A stretch of DNA of 37,801 nucleotides from contig JAIXPV010000439.1 of the NCBI GenBank assembly GCA_027486105.1, positions 1-37,801 of the forward strand. The letters are read 5' to 3'. Below, piece by piece: positions 25,107 through 34,510 of the stretch. Source of the stretch: Runella sp. GTDB lineage: Bacteria; Bacteroidota; Bacteroidia; Cytophagales; Spirosomataceae. The position numbers and the translations under genes are program-made. The notes under the pieces are model-generated. The model saw only the letters and a list, made by a program, of their open reading frames with translations, was not told the DNA's origin and did not search any database. Numbering within the stretch: the first letter of the stretch is position 1; each line of letters opens with the position of its first letter.

Positions 25107-26189
25107 ATGGCCACATTTCTCTTCAAAAAAGCACCCACCCCACAAACCCTTATCCAATTCATTTTTTCGGGTTACGTTATTATTTTGTCCTTGTTTACAT
25201 TGGTTCTCACGGCTTGTTCTGACCAAAGTCAGAGTGAAGCAGCGCAATTTTTTTTAAAGGGAAATCTTGCATTGGAGCAAAAAGAATACACCAACGCCAT
25301 TCGCTACTACAACGAGGCATTGGAGAAAAAGAAGGATTTTGCGGATGTTCACAGCAATCGCGGGATTGCTTATTTGCGGATAGGTGAGTTTGACAAAGCC
25401 TTGGAGGATTTCAATCAGGCCCTTGAGATTGATAAAGACTTCGCCGAGGCCTATTTCAACCGGGCGGGTGTGTTGATTGATAAAAGTGAGTTTTCAATGG
25501 CAGCGGCCGATTTAGAGCAAATTCGTAAAGTGTACCAAGATTCCTCCAATTATTATTTAAAATGGGGCGATTTAAAATCCCAACAGGGTTATTACGAACA
25601 GGCCCTTTCCGAATACGACCGGGCGCTTGCATTGCAGGCGGGCAACGTGCAGGCGCGGGTAAACCGAGGAGTTGTTTATTTTGCGAAGAAAAATTTTAAA
25701 GAAGCACAAAAGGATTTCGAAAGCGCCCTCAAGCTTAATCCGCAGCAGGAATTGGCTTATAATAACTTGGCCTTGATTTTTGCCCGCAATAACCAACCCG
25801 AGAAAGCCCTGCAATTCATCAATCGGGCCTTAGATTTTGACGTAGTCAACCCTATTTATTTAAACAATAAAGGTTATGTACTACTGCTGCAGAATCAGTT
25901 GGAGGAAGCCAAAAAACTGATTGATCAGTCGCTGGCCAAATCGCCTAAAAACAGTTATGGGCACCGCAATGTTGGTCTTTATTTTCTCCGTAAAGGACAA
26001 AAAGTCGAGGCTTTGGAGGCACTTCAAAAGGCGTATACTCTCGACCCTTCCACCGACCAAATTCACGCTTGGCTCGGCGAAGCGCTTTTGGTAAATAATC
26101 AAAAAGAAAAAGCCTGTAAAATGTGGCGACAGGGACAATCTTTGGGCGACGAGGCGTCTTCTGCTCAATACAATCAACACTGCAAATAA
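25107..26189 (+). CDS. TPR-repeat lipoprotein
   Basis: The 360-residue precursor has a lipoprotein signal with lipobox LTAC (Cys37), so it is likely membrane-anchored. It is followed by about eight tetratricopeptide repeats from residue 45 to the end, for example ALEQKEYTNAIRYYNEALEK, NRGIAYLRIGEFDKALEDFN and NLALIFARNNQPEKALQFIN. TPR arrays make protein-protein scaffolds. The n-region before the lipobox is longer than usual, but no better start is present. The EamA transporter gene follows 56 nt downstream on the same strand. The binding partner is unknown. Confidence 0.85.
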   Translation: MATFLFKKAPTPQTLIQFIFSGYVIILSLFTLVLTACSDQSQSEAAQFFLKGNLALEQKEYTNAIRYYNEALEKKKDFADVHSNRGIAYLRIGEFDKALEDFNQALEIDKDFAEAYFNRAGVLIDKSEFSMAAADLEQIRKVYQDSSNYYLKWGDLKSQQGYYEQALSEYDRALALQAGNVQARVNRGVVYFAKKNFKEAQKDFESALKLNPQQELAYNNLALIFARNNQPEKALQFINRALDFDVVNPIYLNNKGYVLLLQNQLEEAKKLIDQSLAKSPKNSYGHRNVGLYFLRKGQKVEALEALQKAYTLDPSTDQIHAWLGEALLVNNQKEKACKMWRQGQSLGDEASSAQYNQHCK

Positions 26190-26245
26190 TACTTTTGCGC
26201 GATAATGATAACCTTTTACTCACTTTATAACTCACCTCTACTTTC

Positions 26246-27112
26246 TTGAAAAATATTGTCATTGGCTTATTTTTTGCGGCTTTGTGGGCGTCGGCTTCGG
26301 TAGCCACTAAATTTGGCATTAGATCCGCCGACCCGCTCATTCTGGCCAATGTACGTTTTTTGATTGCGGGCGGTTTGATGCTCGGCTTCGCTTACGTGGT
26401 GCAAGGGCGTAAAAACCCGCTACCCAAGGGCAAAGAATGGGGCCAACTTCTCATTTTTGCCTTTCTCAATACAACCTTGTATTTGAGTGCCTTTGTGATT
26501 TCAATGCGCGAGGTGGCGGCGGGTATCGGTAGTCTTTCTACTGCCACCGGCCCCCTTTTCGTGATTATCATTTCAGCCTTTTGGCTCCAGCGTCGATTAC
26601 GCTGGTACGAGGCCGTTGGTGTAGTACTTGGACTGTCGGGGGCAGCAATGGCTACTTGGCCATTGCTGCAAAACAGTTACGCCAGCGCAAGAGGATTATC
26701 CATTCTGATGGCGGGGATTGTGGCCGTATCGGCAGCCAGTGTTTATTATTCCAAAGTAAAATGGCAATTGTCCAACCTATTGATTAACGGTTGGCAAGTG
26801 ATGCTCGGCGGGCTTATGCTGTTACCATTTACCATCTATTTTGCTGATTGGCAACGTGCACAATGGGATATTCAATTTTGGGCTTCCGTGGCGTGGCTGA
26901 TTATTCCAGTATCGGTCATTTCGCTGCAACTTTGGTTTTATTTATTGCGTCTTGATGCGGTAAAGGCTTCGCTTTGGCTGTTTTTGTGTCCCGTTTTTGG
27001 ATTTACCTATTCCAATATCCTACTCAATGAGCCGCTCTCTTGGCATACTTTTGCAGGAACAGCCTTGGTGATTTTGGGCCTTTATGTAGCCCAACGCGAT
27101 AAATTTTCGTAA
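26246..27112 (+). CDS. EamA-family (DMT) transporter
   Basis: The 288-residue membrane protein has about ten hydrophobic segments arranged as two EamA repeats, typical of drug/metabolite exporters such as RhaT and YdcZ relatives. The first helix reads IVIGLFFAALWASASVATKF, and the second repeat begins near LSILMAGIVAVSAASVYYSKV. The start is a TTG at 26246: the first helix begins right there and no ATG occurs until about residue 45, so the TTG is needed. The substrate is unknown. It may be co-transcribed with the TPR lipoprotein gene upstream. Confidence 0.88.
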   Translation: MKNIVIGLFFAALWASASVATKFGIRSADPLILANVRFLIAGGLMLGFAYVVQGRKNPLPKGKEWGQLLIFAFLNTTLYLSAFVISMREVAAGIGSLSTATGPLFVIIISAFWLQRRLRWYEAVGVVLGLSGAAMATWPLLQNSYASARGLSILMAGIVAVSAASVYYSKVKWQLSNLLINGWQVMLGGLMLLPFTIYFADWQRAQWDIQFWASVAWLIIPVSVISLQLWFYLLRLDAVKASLWLFLCPVFGFTYSNILLNEPLSWHTFAGTALVILGLYVAQRDKFS

Positions 27113-27115
27113 TTT

Positions 27116-27676
27116 TTAAAATACCTTCTTCAAACTAAGGCCAAACGCTACTGCGTTGTTAGGTAAGGGTTCGGCCGAAAGCCCAATGCGAGGGCGGCCC
27201 AGGCGGGAATTGTAGATATTGACGGCTCTCCGCAACTGAGCATTTGCGATGAGATTGGAAGTCAATGAAACACCAATGGCACCAAAATACGTAATCCAGA
27301 ACGTTTGACGACTCACGCTTCTTCCACCCACCGAACGCGAGGTAACCAAGAAGTAGAGACCTGGCAAAGCCGATATCACCGAGCCAACCGCGCGTATGGT
27401 GCGCGCCCTACTAAAATAACGATTTACCTCTGGGTCATCCATTTCACCAAAAGGAATTTCTAACGAATATTGATTACGGAGGCGTTGCCCACCGTAATAA
27501 TACCGTCCGTTGCTGCCAATGACAATGGGTTTTAAATGAACGTTTTCCAGCAGAGGTTGAAAAAAAGCCGTGTCTCTTCGAGGGCTCGGGGGTTGTTGGG
27601 CAAGCAACGACGAAGTGGCATAACACCCAATAAAAACCGCGATAAGCACTTGATTGATAAAGTTATTGTTCTTCAT
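27116..27676 (-). CDS. Small secreted protein of unknown function
   Basis: The 186-residue precursor starts with a signal peptide (MKNNNFINQVLIAVFIGCYA then TSSLLAQQ), so the mature protein is probably periplasmic or at the cell surface. The mature part has two hydrophobic stretches (AVGSVISALPGLYFLV and FWITYFGAIGVSLTS), which could be membrane helices or barrel strands. No known domain is recognised. The ATG at 27676 is preferred over 27712 because it starts the signal peptide. It is convergent with the EamA gene, 3 nt apart. Confidence 0.65.
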   Translation of the reverse strand: MKNNNFINQVLIAVFIGCYATSSLLAQQPPSPRRDTAFFQPLLENVHLKPIVIGSNGRYYYGGQRLRNQYSLEIPFGEMDDPEVNRYFSRARTIRAVGSVISALPGLYFLVTSRSVGGRSVSRQTFWITYFGAIGVSLTSNLIANAQLRRAVNIYNSRLGRPRIGLSAEPLPNNAVAFGLSLKKVF

Positions 27677-28139
27677 TATAAATAACGTATTTAAATGGGC
27701 TGTTGAAAGCAATGGCGTGAAAACGATTTAAAGGGCATAAGATACTATAAAAATGACAATCTACTTTTGAATTTTCAGAGAGGAGGCTAGAAACCCCCAA
27801 AAATATTAAAAATCAATACATTAAAATAGGATTAAAAAAAGATGCCACAATTTTAACCTTTAAGTCTATTTTTTTATTTTCAAAGCCAAAATAATAACAT
27901 TAATAATTTAATAATCAGACAATTAATACAATTTGTCTTTAATTTTATCTTACAACAAAGCAAAGTATTTGTGTTGGAAAATAAAGTACTATTTCTATTT
28001 TAATGGCAAATTAATCTCTCGAAATTCTTATCAGCGTAGATTTGAATATTCTTTAGCAAAAAACGGCAATGCCCGGTTGCTCAACTGCCGTTACTCAAAA
28101 CTGTCTACCGAGTTAATAGTAAACACCACTGTTAAGTAC
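27677..28139. other. AT-rich region upstream of dabA
   Basis: This 463-nt stretch holds the divergent leaders of the small secreted protein and dabA. An exact TAnnTTTG box occurs at 28037-28044 (TAGATTTG), giving a dabA leader of roughly 90 nt. That leader includes AACGGCA at 28062-28068 paired with TGCCGTT at 28086-28092. The dabA frame stays open back to 27933, but those 69 codons do not resemble the family. Confidence 0.5.
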
Positions 28140-30635
28140 ATGAAAACACATGATTCATTGTTCGATGAACACGAAGTACTTCACGATTTGAAGCACTTCT
28201 TACCTGCTCAGGCGCCCCTCAAAGACTTTATTCACCACAATACCCTACACGCATTTCAGACGGACAAATTCTACGAAGCTACTCAAAAAGCATCTGAATT
28301 GTTTGGGTATAAAGTCTCGCTTTCGCTAGATGAATTCCGTGAATTATATAAATTGGAGCGCATCACAAAAGAGGTGCTTGACAAAATCATTGTCGAAAAG
28401 AAAGGAGCGAAAGCCCTTAAGGAATGGCAAAACAACCTTATTTCGAAAACATACGCTCCTGCGGCCTTACCGAGAGTTGGCGCATTGCGAGCCAACTGGA
28501 AAAAGCATTATCGTATCGATTTGGACTCTCTGGTACACCCGATTCTTTTCAGAGTGCTTTGCAGTTATCTAGACCAAGGAATTTCGATTTGGAATTTCCC
28601 CATTAAAGACAAAACGTTTCTTGCTTCCATGCGGGAGCTAGAAAAAAATAGTTTTTCTAGCATTTTTAGGTCTTCACGCGCCAAGGATTTGCTTTTAAAC
28701 GGCAATTGCGAAATCAGCTCGTTGTTGAAAATTCTGGTGGGCAAAAAAGAATTATATCAGCAATACCTCTACGATCAGCAATTCGCGCATCAGGGATGGT
28801 CGGGGATGGTATCGGCCATTGAAGACCAACCGCAAACATTGCTCGACCGCCGCAAAATATCACTCCATGATGTGATTGTGTTTGAACTTTTATTGGAAAT
28901 CGACGCCCTCGACTTTCACTGTGGCGGAGATTGGCCACCGCTAAAAGATCGCATGATTCAAGTACCGACACCGCTCTTTGCTCCCGTCGAAAAAACTGAG
29001 CTGAACGAAGTGCTTGCGCTATGGCAGGAGGCTTTTGAATGGAGTTATTATGACCAAGTACTGACGGGACTTCAAAACAAAAAGAAAGAGAGCGTTGATA
29101 GCTCTCGCAAAAGCTTTCAGGCCATGTTTTGTATCGACGACCGTGAATGCTCGCTGCGCCGCTATCTGGAAGAATTTGACCCCGCCTGTGCAACATTTGG
29201 TACGCCTGGTTTTTTTGGGGTGGAGTTTTTTTATCAACCCGAAGACGGGAAATTTTATACCAAAGTTTGTCCTGCTCCCGTAACGCCCAAATACTTAATT
29301 AAAGAAATAGGCAATAAACATCGACGCAAAAAAGATGTGCATTTCAGCAAACACTCCCACTCTTTTTACGGAGGTTGGCTGATTTCTCAAACGCTGGGAT
29401 TTTGGTCGGCCGCTAAGCTGTTCATCAATATTTTTCGGCCTTCGATGAGTCCAGCTACGGCGTCTTCATTCAAACACATGGACCGTTTTTCGACGCTTAC
29501 CATCGAAAACAAACATGCCAGTCACCACGAAAACGATCTTCAAATTGGATTCACGATTGACGAAATGGCCATTCGTGTCGAAAACCTGCTGAAAAGTATA
29601 GGTTTGGTGGATAATTTTGCGCCTATTATGTACGTGATAGGGCACGGAGCAAGTAGCGTAAACAACCCTCACTACGCCGCCTACGACTGCGGCGCCTGCG
29701 CGGGTCGGGCTGGCTCGGTCAACTCACGGGTGATTTCATTTATGGCCAACCACCCCAAAGTCAGGGCTATTTTGAGCGACCGAGGCATCGTGATTCCGGC
29801 CGACACCCAGTTTATAGGTGGCCTTCATGATACCACCCGCGACGAAATTGTGTACTTTGACGAAAACGCGCTCTCGCCCCAAAATCAGGAAAGGCACAAC
29901 AAGAATGAAAGAATTTTTGAGAAAGCACTGGATTATAATGCCAAAGAACGCTCTCGGCGATTTGAATCGATTGACACCACACTGAGCCCTCAAAAAATCC
30001 ACGAAAAGATAAGAACCCGCTCAGTATCGTTGTTTGAGCCTCGGCCTGAGCTCAACCACGCCACCAATGCCCTTTGTATTATTGGACGGCGGAGCTTGTC
30101 GAGAGATGTGTTTCTAGATCGAAGAGCGTTTTTAAATTCGTTTGACTACCAAGTAGATCCCGAAGGAAAGTACCTACTCAATATTCTTAACGCCGCCGCT
30201 CCCGTATGCGGAGGCATTAATCTGGAGTACTTTTTCTCGCGGGTCGACAATCAGAAATTGGGGGCTGGAACCAAATTGCCGCACAATGTGATGGGGCTTT
30301 TTGGAGTTGCCAACGGAATCGACGGCGATTTGCGTCCTGGACTACCGAGCCAGATGATCGAAGTACACGACCCCGTACGCCTTCTGATGATTGTAGAGCA
30401 CTTTCCCGATGTGGTCTTGCAAACGATTCAGAAAAATCCCGCTACGTATGAGTGGTTTATCAATGAATGGGTCAATTTGGCCGTGATAAACCCCGAAACA
30501 CAGGAAATTTCGGTGTTTAAAAACGGGGAGTTTGTGCCTTACAATCCTTTGGTAAGTCACGTAGATACGGTCAACAACATGACGTCTTTGTTGGAAACTC
30601 ACCATGAAAACCTTCCCGTTTACTCACTTAGCTAG
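28140..30635 (+). CDS. dabA: DabA: inorganic carbon transporter subunit (DUF2309)
   Basis: From the chosen start the protein has 831 residues and belongs to DUF2309, now known as DabA, the soluble carbonic-anhydrase-like subunit of the DAB energy-coupled CO2/bicarbonate accumulation system. The four metal ligands of Halothiobacillus DabA (C351, D353, H524, C539) correspond to Cys331 and Asp333 in FCIDDRECSLRR, His502 in VIGHGASSVNNP and Cys517 in YDCGACAGRAGS, with the same local spacing. The N-terminus FLPAQAPLKDFIHHNTLHAFQ is also typical. The ATG at 28140 is preferred to an open frame reaching back to 27933, since the extra 69 residues are unlike the family and a -7 box lies at 28037-28044. 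dabB follows 8 nt later. Confidence 0.93.
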   Translation: MKTHDSLFDEHEVLHDLKHFLPAQAPLKDFIHHNTLHAFQTDKFYEATQKASELFGYKVSLSLDEFRELYKLERITKEVLDKIIVEKKGAKALKEWQNNLISKTYAPAALPRVGALRANWKKHYRIDLDSLVHPILFRVLCSYLDQGISIWNFPIKDKTFLASMRELEKNSFSSIFRSSRAKDLLLNGNCEISSLLKILVGKKELYQQYLYDQQFAHQGWSGMVSAIEDQPQTLLDRRKISLHDVIVFELLLEIDALDFHCGGDWPPLKDRMIQVPTPLFAPVEKTELNEVLALWQEAFEWSYYDQVLTGLQNKKKESVDSSRKSFQAMFCIDDRECSLRRYLEEFDPACATFGTPGFFGVEFFYQPEDGKFYTKVCPAPVTPKYLIKEIGNKHRRKKDVHFSKHSHSFYGGWLISQTLGFWSAAKLFINIFRPSMSPATASSFKHMDRFSTLTIENKHASHHENDLQIGFTIDEMAIRVENLLKSIGLVDNFAPIMYVIGHGASSVNNPHYAAYDCGACAGRAGSVNSRVISFMANHPKVRAILSDRGIVIPADTQFIGGLHDTTRDEIVYFDENALSPQNQERHNKNERIFEKALDYNAKERSRRFESIDTTLSPQKIHEKIRTRSVSLFEPRPELNHATNALCIIGRRSLSRDVFLDRRAFLNSFDYQVDPEGKYLLNILNAAAPVCGGINLEYFFSRVDNQKLGAGTKLPHNVMGLFGVANGIDGDLRPGLPSQMIEVHDPVRLLMIVEHFPDVVLQTIQKNPATYEWFINEWVNLAVINPETQEISVFKNGEFVPYNPLVSHVDTVNNMTSLLETHHENLPVYSLS

Positions 30636-30643
30636 TTATTGTC

Positions 30644-32512
30644 ATGACCTTGTTCCTTCATATTTTTATTCTGCTCCCCGTTTTTGGCTTTATCATCAGT
30701 TTACTGGTACCAGCGCCCAAAGAAGGTGTTATTTCGGGGGTTGCTTTTGGTACTGTTGGCTTACATTTGGCTTCAACCCTCGGCTTTATTGGGTATTGGT
30801 TATTGAATGGCCGTCCCATTCTGAACATTAAAGACATTGTTCTTTTTAAAGCCACTGGATACGAGTTTTTTATTGATTTTTGTTTTGACGAAATCGCGGC
30901 TACGTACCTTTTTGTTGGCTCGTTTCTGACTTTCTTGGTCACCATCTACAGCCGATATTATCTCCACCGCGAGCGTGGCTACAAGCGGTTTTTCAACACG
31001 ATTCTGTTCTTTTATGTAGGCTACAACATCATCATTCTCTCTGGCAACCTCGAAACCCTTTTTATAGGCTGGGAGATTTTGGGGATTTCTTCATTTCTGT
31101 TAATTGCCTTCTACAGAGACCGTTACCTTCCAGTTAAAAACGCCGTCAAAGTATTTTCCATTTATCGAATTGGCGATGTGGGCCTGATATTGGCCATGTG
31201 GATGAGCCACCATTTGTTTCACGAAAACATTACTTTCCTGAAATTAAATAATTATGAACTCGTGCACGAACACCTCCAGAACCATACGTGGATTGGGGTT
31301 TTTATCTCGATTATGATTTTGATTTCGGCGGCGGCCAAATCGGCTCAGCTCCCGTTTTCTTCGTGGCTACCACGCGCCATGGAAGGGCCTACGCCCTCGA
31401 CGGCCATTTTTTACGGCTCACTTTCGGTGCATTTGGGCGTGTTTTTGTTATTAAGAACCTATCCTTTCTGGGAACACCAGCTTTCGGTCCGAATTTTGAT
31501 TGCGGTATTGGGTCTATTTACTGCCGTGATTACGACGGGAATTGCCCGGGTTCAGTCGTCGGTAAAAAGTCAAATTGCGTACGCGTCCATTGCGCAAATC
31601 GGGTTGATATTTATTGAAGTGGCGGCGGGTTTGGAGATGTTGGCGATGTTTCACTTTGCTGGAAACGCTTTCTTGAGAACGTATCAGCTGCTGGTTTCAC
31701 CGTCGGTGGTAAGTTATTTGATTCGCGAACAATTCTACAACTTCTCACCTCGTGCACGTTCCATCGAACATTTCTTTCCCAAAAAGCTAGAATATACGCT
31801 CTACCTGTTGAGCATTAAGGAATGGAATCTAGATTCGTTGATGTACCGGTATTTGTGGAACCCGCTGAAATGGGCTGGCAACAAAATGAATTTCCTGGCC
31901 GTCAATCGGTTGTTGATTTTTTTTATTCCTACCTATGTCATTGGATTGGTTTGTCTTTACAATGAAGAGCTTATTCCCACCAAGATCCACGCCTATCTGC
32001 CGATTGTGTTTTCGCTGATTGGGCTGTTGATGGTATTGAAATCTTTCACAGAACGCCGAAAAGCACCTATGAGTTGGATATTGGTCATTATGAATCACTT
32101 CTGGATTGCCCTGGCGATTTCGTTCAACGAACATTTCAAAAACGACCAGACAATCTTGTACCTCAGTGGCATCATTGCGTCGGGGGTTTTAGGCTATTTC
32201 TGTCTTACCAAACTTAAATCACTCGAAGGTAGCATTGACCTAAACCAATTCCATGGACATTCCTATAAACATCCCAAGCTTGCATTTATTTTTCTAATGG
32301 CATGTTTGGGGGTTTCGGGTTTTCCCATTACACCGACTTTTATCGGAGAGGATTTGATTTTCAGCCATATCCACGAAAACCAGGCTATTTTGGCATTATC
32401 GGTTTCGTTGAGTTTTATCATTGACGGACTAGCCATCATCCGGATTTATGCCCGGATTTTCTTAGGGCCACACGTAAAATCCGTGTACGAAACTGCCTAT
32501 CGTTCCTCTTAG
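30644..32512 (+). CDS. dabB: DabB: membrane subunit of DAB inorganic carbon transporter (NuoL-like)
   Basis: The 622-residue protein is related to NADH dehydrogenase subunit 5/NuoL and has many membrane helices. It keeps Glu144 (FIGWEILGISSFLL) and Lys232 (AAKSAQLPFSSWLP), equivalents of NuoL proton-channel residues. At the NuoL His254 position it has Tyr257 in TAIFYGSLSVHLGVFLLL, as in other DAB/Mps membrane subunits. DabB is thought to couple proton or sodium flow to DabA-catalysed CO2 hydration. It sits 8 nt behind dabA, so the two are one operon, and it is closed by a strong terminator. With no other Nuo genes nearby, a role in complex I is unlikely. Confidence 0.9.
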   Translation: MTLFLHIFILLPVFGFIISLLVPAPKEGVISGVAFGTVGLHLASTLGFIGYWLLNGRPILNIKDIVLFKATGYEFFIDFCFDEIAATYLFVGSFLTFLVTIYSRYYLHRERGYKRFFNTILFFYVGYNIIILSGNLETLFIGWEILGISSFLLIAFYRDRYLPVKNAVKVFSIYRIGDVGLILAMWMSHHLFHENITFLKLNNYELVHEHLQNHTWIGVFISIMILISAAAKSAQLPFSSWLPRAMEGPTPSTAIFYGSLSVHLGVFLLLRTYPFWEHQLSVRILIAVLGLFTAVITTGIARVQSSVKSQIAYASIAQIGLIFIEVAAGLEMLAMFHFAGNAFLRTYQLLVSPSVVSYLIREQFYNFSPRARSIEHFFPKKLEYTLYLLSIKEWNLDSLMYRYLWNPLKWAGNKMNFLAVNRLLIFFIPTYVIGLVCLYNEELIPTKIHAYLPIVFSLIGLLMVLKSFTERRKAPMSWILVIMNHFWIALAISFNEHFKNDQTILYLSGIIASGVLGYFCLTKLKSLEGSIDLNQFHGHSYKHPKLAFIFLMACLGVSGFPITPTFIGEDLIFSHIHENQAILALSVSLSFIIDGLAIIRIYARIFLGPHVKSVYETAYRSS

Positions 32513-32559
32513 ATTCAATTTGTCTGTAGTTTATTTGTTTAGTGTTAGTAGTGATATCG

Positions 32560-32592
32560 AAAGAGGCTGTCTAGGAAGGCAGTCTCTTTTTT
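32560..32592 (+). terminator. Rho-independent terminator of dabAB
   Basis: AAAGAGGCTGTCT at 32560-32572 pairs with AGGCAGTCTCTTT at 32577-32589 through G-T wobbles and a four-base loop. A run of T residues follows to 32592. Confidence 0.85.
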
Positions 32593-32624
32593 ATATAGCT
32601 TAAAAGAGAATGAATGGGGTATTT

Positions 32625-32657
32625 TTCGGGTTTGAATTGATGATTCGATTATCTTTG
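32625..32657 (+). promoter_or_regulatory. Promoter of secreted EEP-family gene
   Basis: TTCG at 32625-32628 and an exact TATCTTTG at 32650-32657 are 21 nt apart, one mismatch in the -33 box. The start codon lies 32 nt downstream. Confidence 0.5.
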
Positions 32658-32689
32658 TTTACGATTTTCCCCTTTAACTCCGTTGGACT

Positions 32690-33478
32690 GTGCGCGTTTT
32701 TAACTACTTTTTATTGTTATTTTTAGGGCATGCTGCTGTGGTTTCTAGCTATGGTCAGAAGTCAAAACCCGCCCCTATTAAGCTGAAAGTAATGACTTTC
32801 AACATTCACCACGGCGAAAATAACTTGGGCAAAACCAACCTGACCCGCGTGGCAGATTTAATCAAAATGCACAAGCCCGACTTTGTGGCGCTGCAAGAAA
32901 TTGACAGCGGAGCCACGCGCTCGGGGAAGTTGAACCAAATGCGAATTTTATCGCTGTTGACGGGTTACGAGGAGGCTTTTGGAAAAACAATTGATTTGCA
33001 GGGCGGAAAATACGGCTTGGGTATCTTGTCGACCCGCCCGATAGAAGCTGTTCAGCGGCTCAAACTCCCCAATCCAGATTCCACTGAGCCGCGCCTCCTG
33101 ATGTGCGCTTTGGTGGATCTTGGCGTCAATAAATACGTCCGGTTTTGCACAACGCACCTAGACCATCGGTCGCCACTGAATCGGGGGCTGCAAGCGGCGG
33201 TCATTAACGAAAACTTACAAAATAGTCTATATCCCGTCATTGTAGGCGGAGATTTTAACGCAACCGCCGATGAGCATACGCTCGAAGCCATGACCAAATA
33301 CTGGAACGACGCGGGCGCCAATACCGAAGGGGCCACTTATCCAGGCAACGGCAAGCGAATTGATTACTTTTGGACGCACAAAGAAAGCCCGTTTAAGGTG
33401 CTTGATTATCGCGTCTTGTACGAGCCCACCACCTCCGATCATCTTCCCGTGGTTGTTACTTACTCTTTCGGCAAATGA
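32690..33478 (+). CDS. Secreted endonuclease/exonuclease/phosphatase-family protein
   Basis: The 262-residue precursor begins with a GTG and a signal peptide (MRVFNYFLLLFLGHAAVVSSYG). The mature part is an EEP-fold metal-dependent phosphoesterase: TFNIHHGEN, ALQEIDSG (metal Glu), FCTTHLDHRS (His), VGGDFNATADE (Asp and Asn) and the final TSDHLPVVV (His). Such exported enzymes act on phosphodiesters, phospholipids or inositol phosphates; the substrate is not clear. The GTG start is needed since the signal peptide begins there and no ATG precedes it. The stop overlaps the AraC-family gene start by 4 nt (ATGA), so the two are translationally coupled. Confidence 0.9.
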   Translation: MRVFNYFLLLFLGHAAVVSSYGQKSKPAPIKLKVMTFNIHHGENNLGKTNLTRVADLIKMHKPDFVALQEIDSGATRSGKLNQMRILSLLTGYEEAFGKTIDLQGGKYGLGILSTRPIEAVQRLKLPNPDSTEPRLLMCALVDLGVNKYVRFCTTHLDHRSPLNRGLQAAVINENLQNSLYPVIVGGDFNATADEHTLEAMTKYWNDAGANTEGATYPGNGKRIDYFWTHKESPFKVLDYRVLYEPTTSDHLPVVVTYSFGK

Positions 33479-34338
33479 AAGCACTGCTTTTTCGCGTCCC
33501 CACCGTTGATGACCGCTCGTTTCGGGTGCAGGTAGATCACGACAAACACTTTTACCAGCGTCTTCATTTTCACCCCGAATTTCAGTTGACCTTGATTAAA
33601 GAAGGCACCGGAACATTGGTGGTTGGTGACCGCATTGATCGTTTTCAGCCTTATGATTTAGTGCTTTTGGGGGCCAATGTGCCGCACGTGATGCTCAACG
33701 ATGCCGACTATTTTCTGCCCGATTCGCCACGCCGGGTAATGGCGTATTCGTTCTTTTTTAAAGAATCTATTCTGGGAGATATTTTCATCACATCACCCGA
33801 ATTGATGCACATTGCTGAATTGCTGCGGGAAGCCACGCACGGTGTACGGATTCAGTTTTCTGGGCCCAACTCGCTCACGGATAGATTAGAACAACTCAAT
33901 GAACTGCGCCCTTTTGAGCAATTGATGCTGCTTCTAAACACCCTTGACACCCTTACGCTCTCGCCCGACTGCGAACGCCTATCGGGGACATCCTACAAAA
34001 ACCCCAACAAACCCGTTGACCATCAGCGGTTGGAAAATGTATTTAACTTTATTCTGACCAATTACGCCAACCCCATAACCCTCGACGATATTGCGGGCGT
34101 AGCCAATTTGACTCCTCACGCATTTTGTCGGTTTTTGCGCGTTCATACCCGTAAAACCTTCTCTCAACTCCTCAATGAAGTGCGGATTGAGCACGCTTGC
34201 CGGTTGTTGAAAGACTCCACCCAGAGTGTCAGCCAAATTGCCTTTTCTTGTGGCTACGCAAATTTATCCAATTTCAATCGACAGTTTAAACAGGTAACTG
34301 GTATGCCGCCCCGCGACTACCTAAAAAAAGCCAATTGA
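33475..34338 (+). CDS. AraC-family transcriptional regulator
   Basis: The 287-residue protein has an N-terminal cupin-like sensing domain (HFHPEFQLTLIKEGTGTLVVGDRI and LVLLGANVPHVM) and a C-terminal AraC double helix-turn-helix from about residue 185 (ITLDDIAGVANLTPHAFCRF and VSQIAFSCGYANLSNFNRQF). These proteins bind a small ligand, often a sugar or amino acid derivative, and activate nearby catabolic genes. It overlaps the upstream EEP gene by 4 nt and precedes a DapA-family lyase by 172 nt. That lyase is a plausible target, since AraC regulators often sit beside hydroxyproline catabolic genes; this is inference. Confidence 0.92.
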   Translation: MKALLFRVPTVDDRSFRVQVDHDKHFYQRLHFHPEFQLTLIKEGTGTLVVGDRIDRFQPYDLVLLGANVPHVMLNDADYFLPDSPRRVMAYSFFFKESILGDIFITSPELMHIAELLREATHGVRIQFSGPNSLTDRLEQLNELRPFEQLMLLLNTLDTLTLSPDCERLSGTSYKNPNKPVDHQRLENVFNFILTNYANPITLDDIAGVANLTPHAFCRFLRVHTRKTFSQLLNEVRIEHACRLLKDSTQSVSQIAFSCGYANLSNFNRQFKQVTGMPPRDYLKKAN

Positions 34339-34446
34339 CGCAAAGTGATAGTTCTTTACCCATTTAAAAAGGGATGAGTCTCATTTTTGAATAAAATACT
34401 ATTAGAATCAGTCAACTAGCGAAAAGTTTGGCAAGCTCTGGCACGT

Positions 34447-34454
34447 TAATTTTG
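34447..34454 (+). promoter_or_regulatory. Minus-10-type box for DapA-family gene
   Basis: TAATTTTG is an exact TAnnTTTG match, 56 nt before the start codon. A TTTG at 34427-34430 is only 16 nt upstream, shorter than usual, as might occur in an activator-dependent promoter. Confidence 0.4.
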
Positions 34455-34510
34455 TATCGTATAAATTAGTTAACATCTACGTTTCTGCATAATCTCAAAA
34501 CTTTCCTCAT

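Noticed and set aside
30644-32512. DabB as a complex I subunit (NuoL)
   Set aside because: No other nuo genes are near, dabA lies 8 nt upstream, and the NuoL histidine in the channel helix is replaced as in other DAB membrane subunits.
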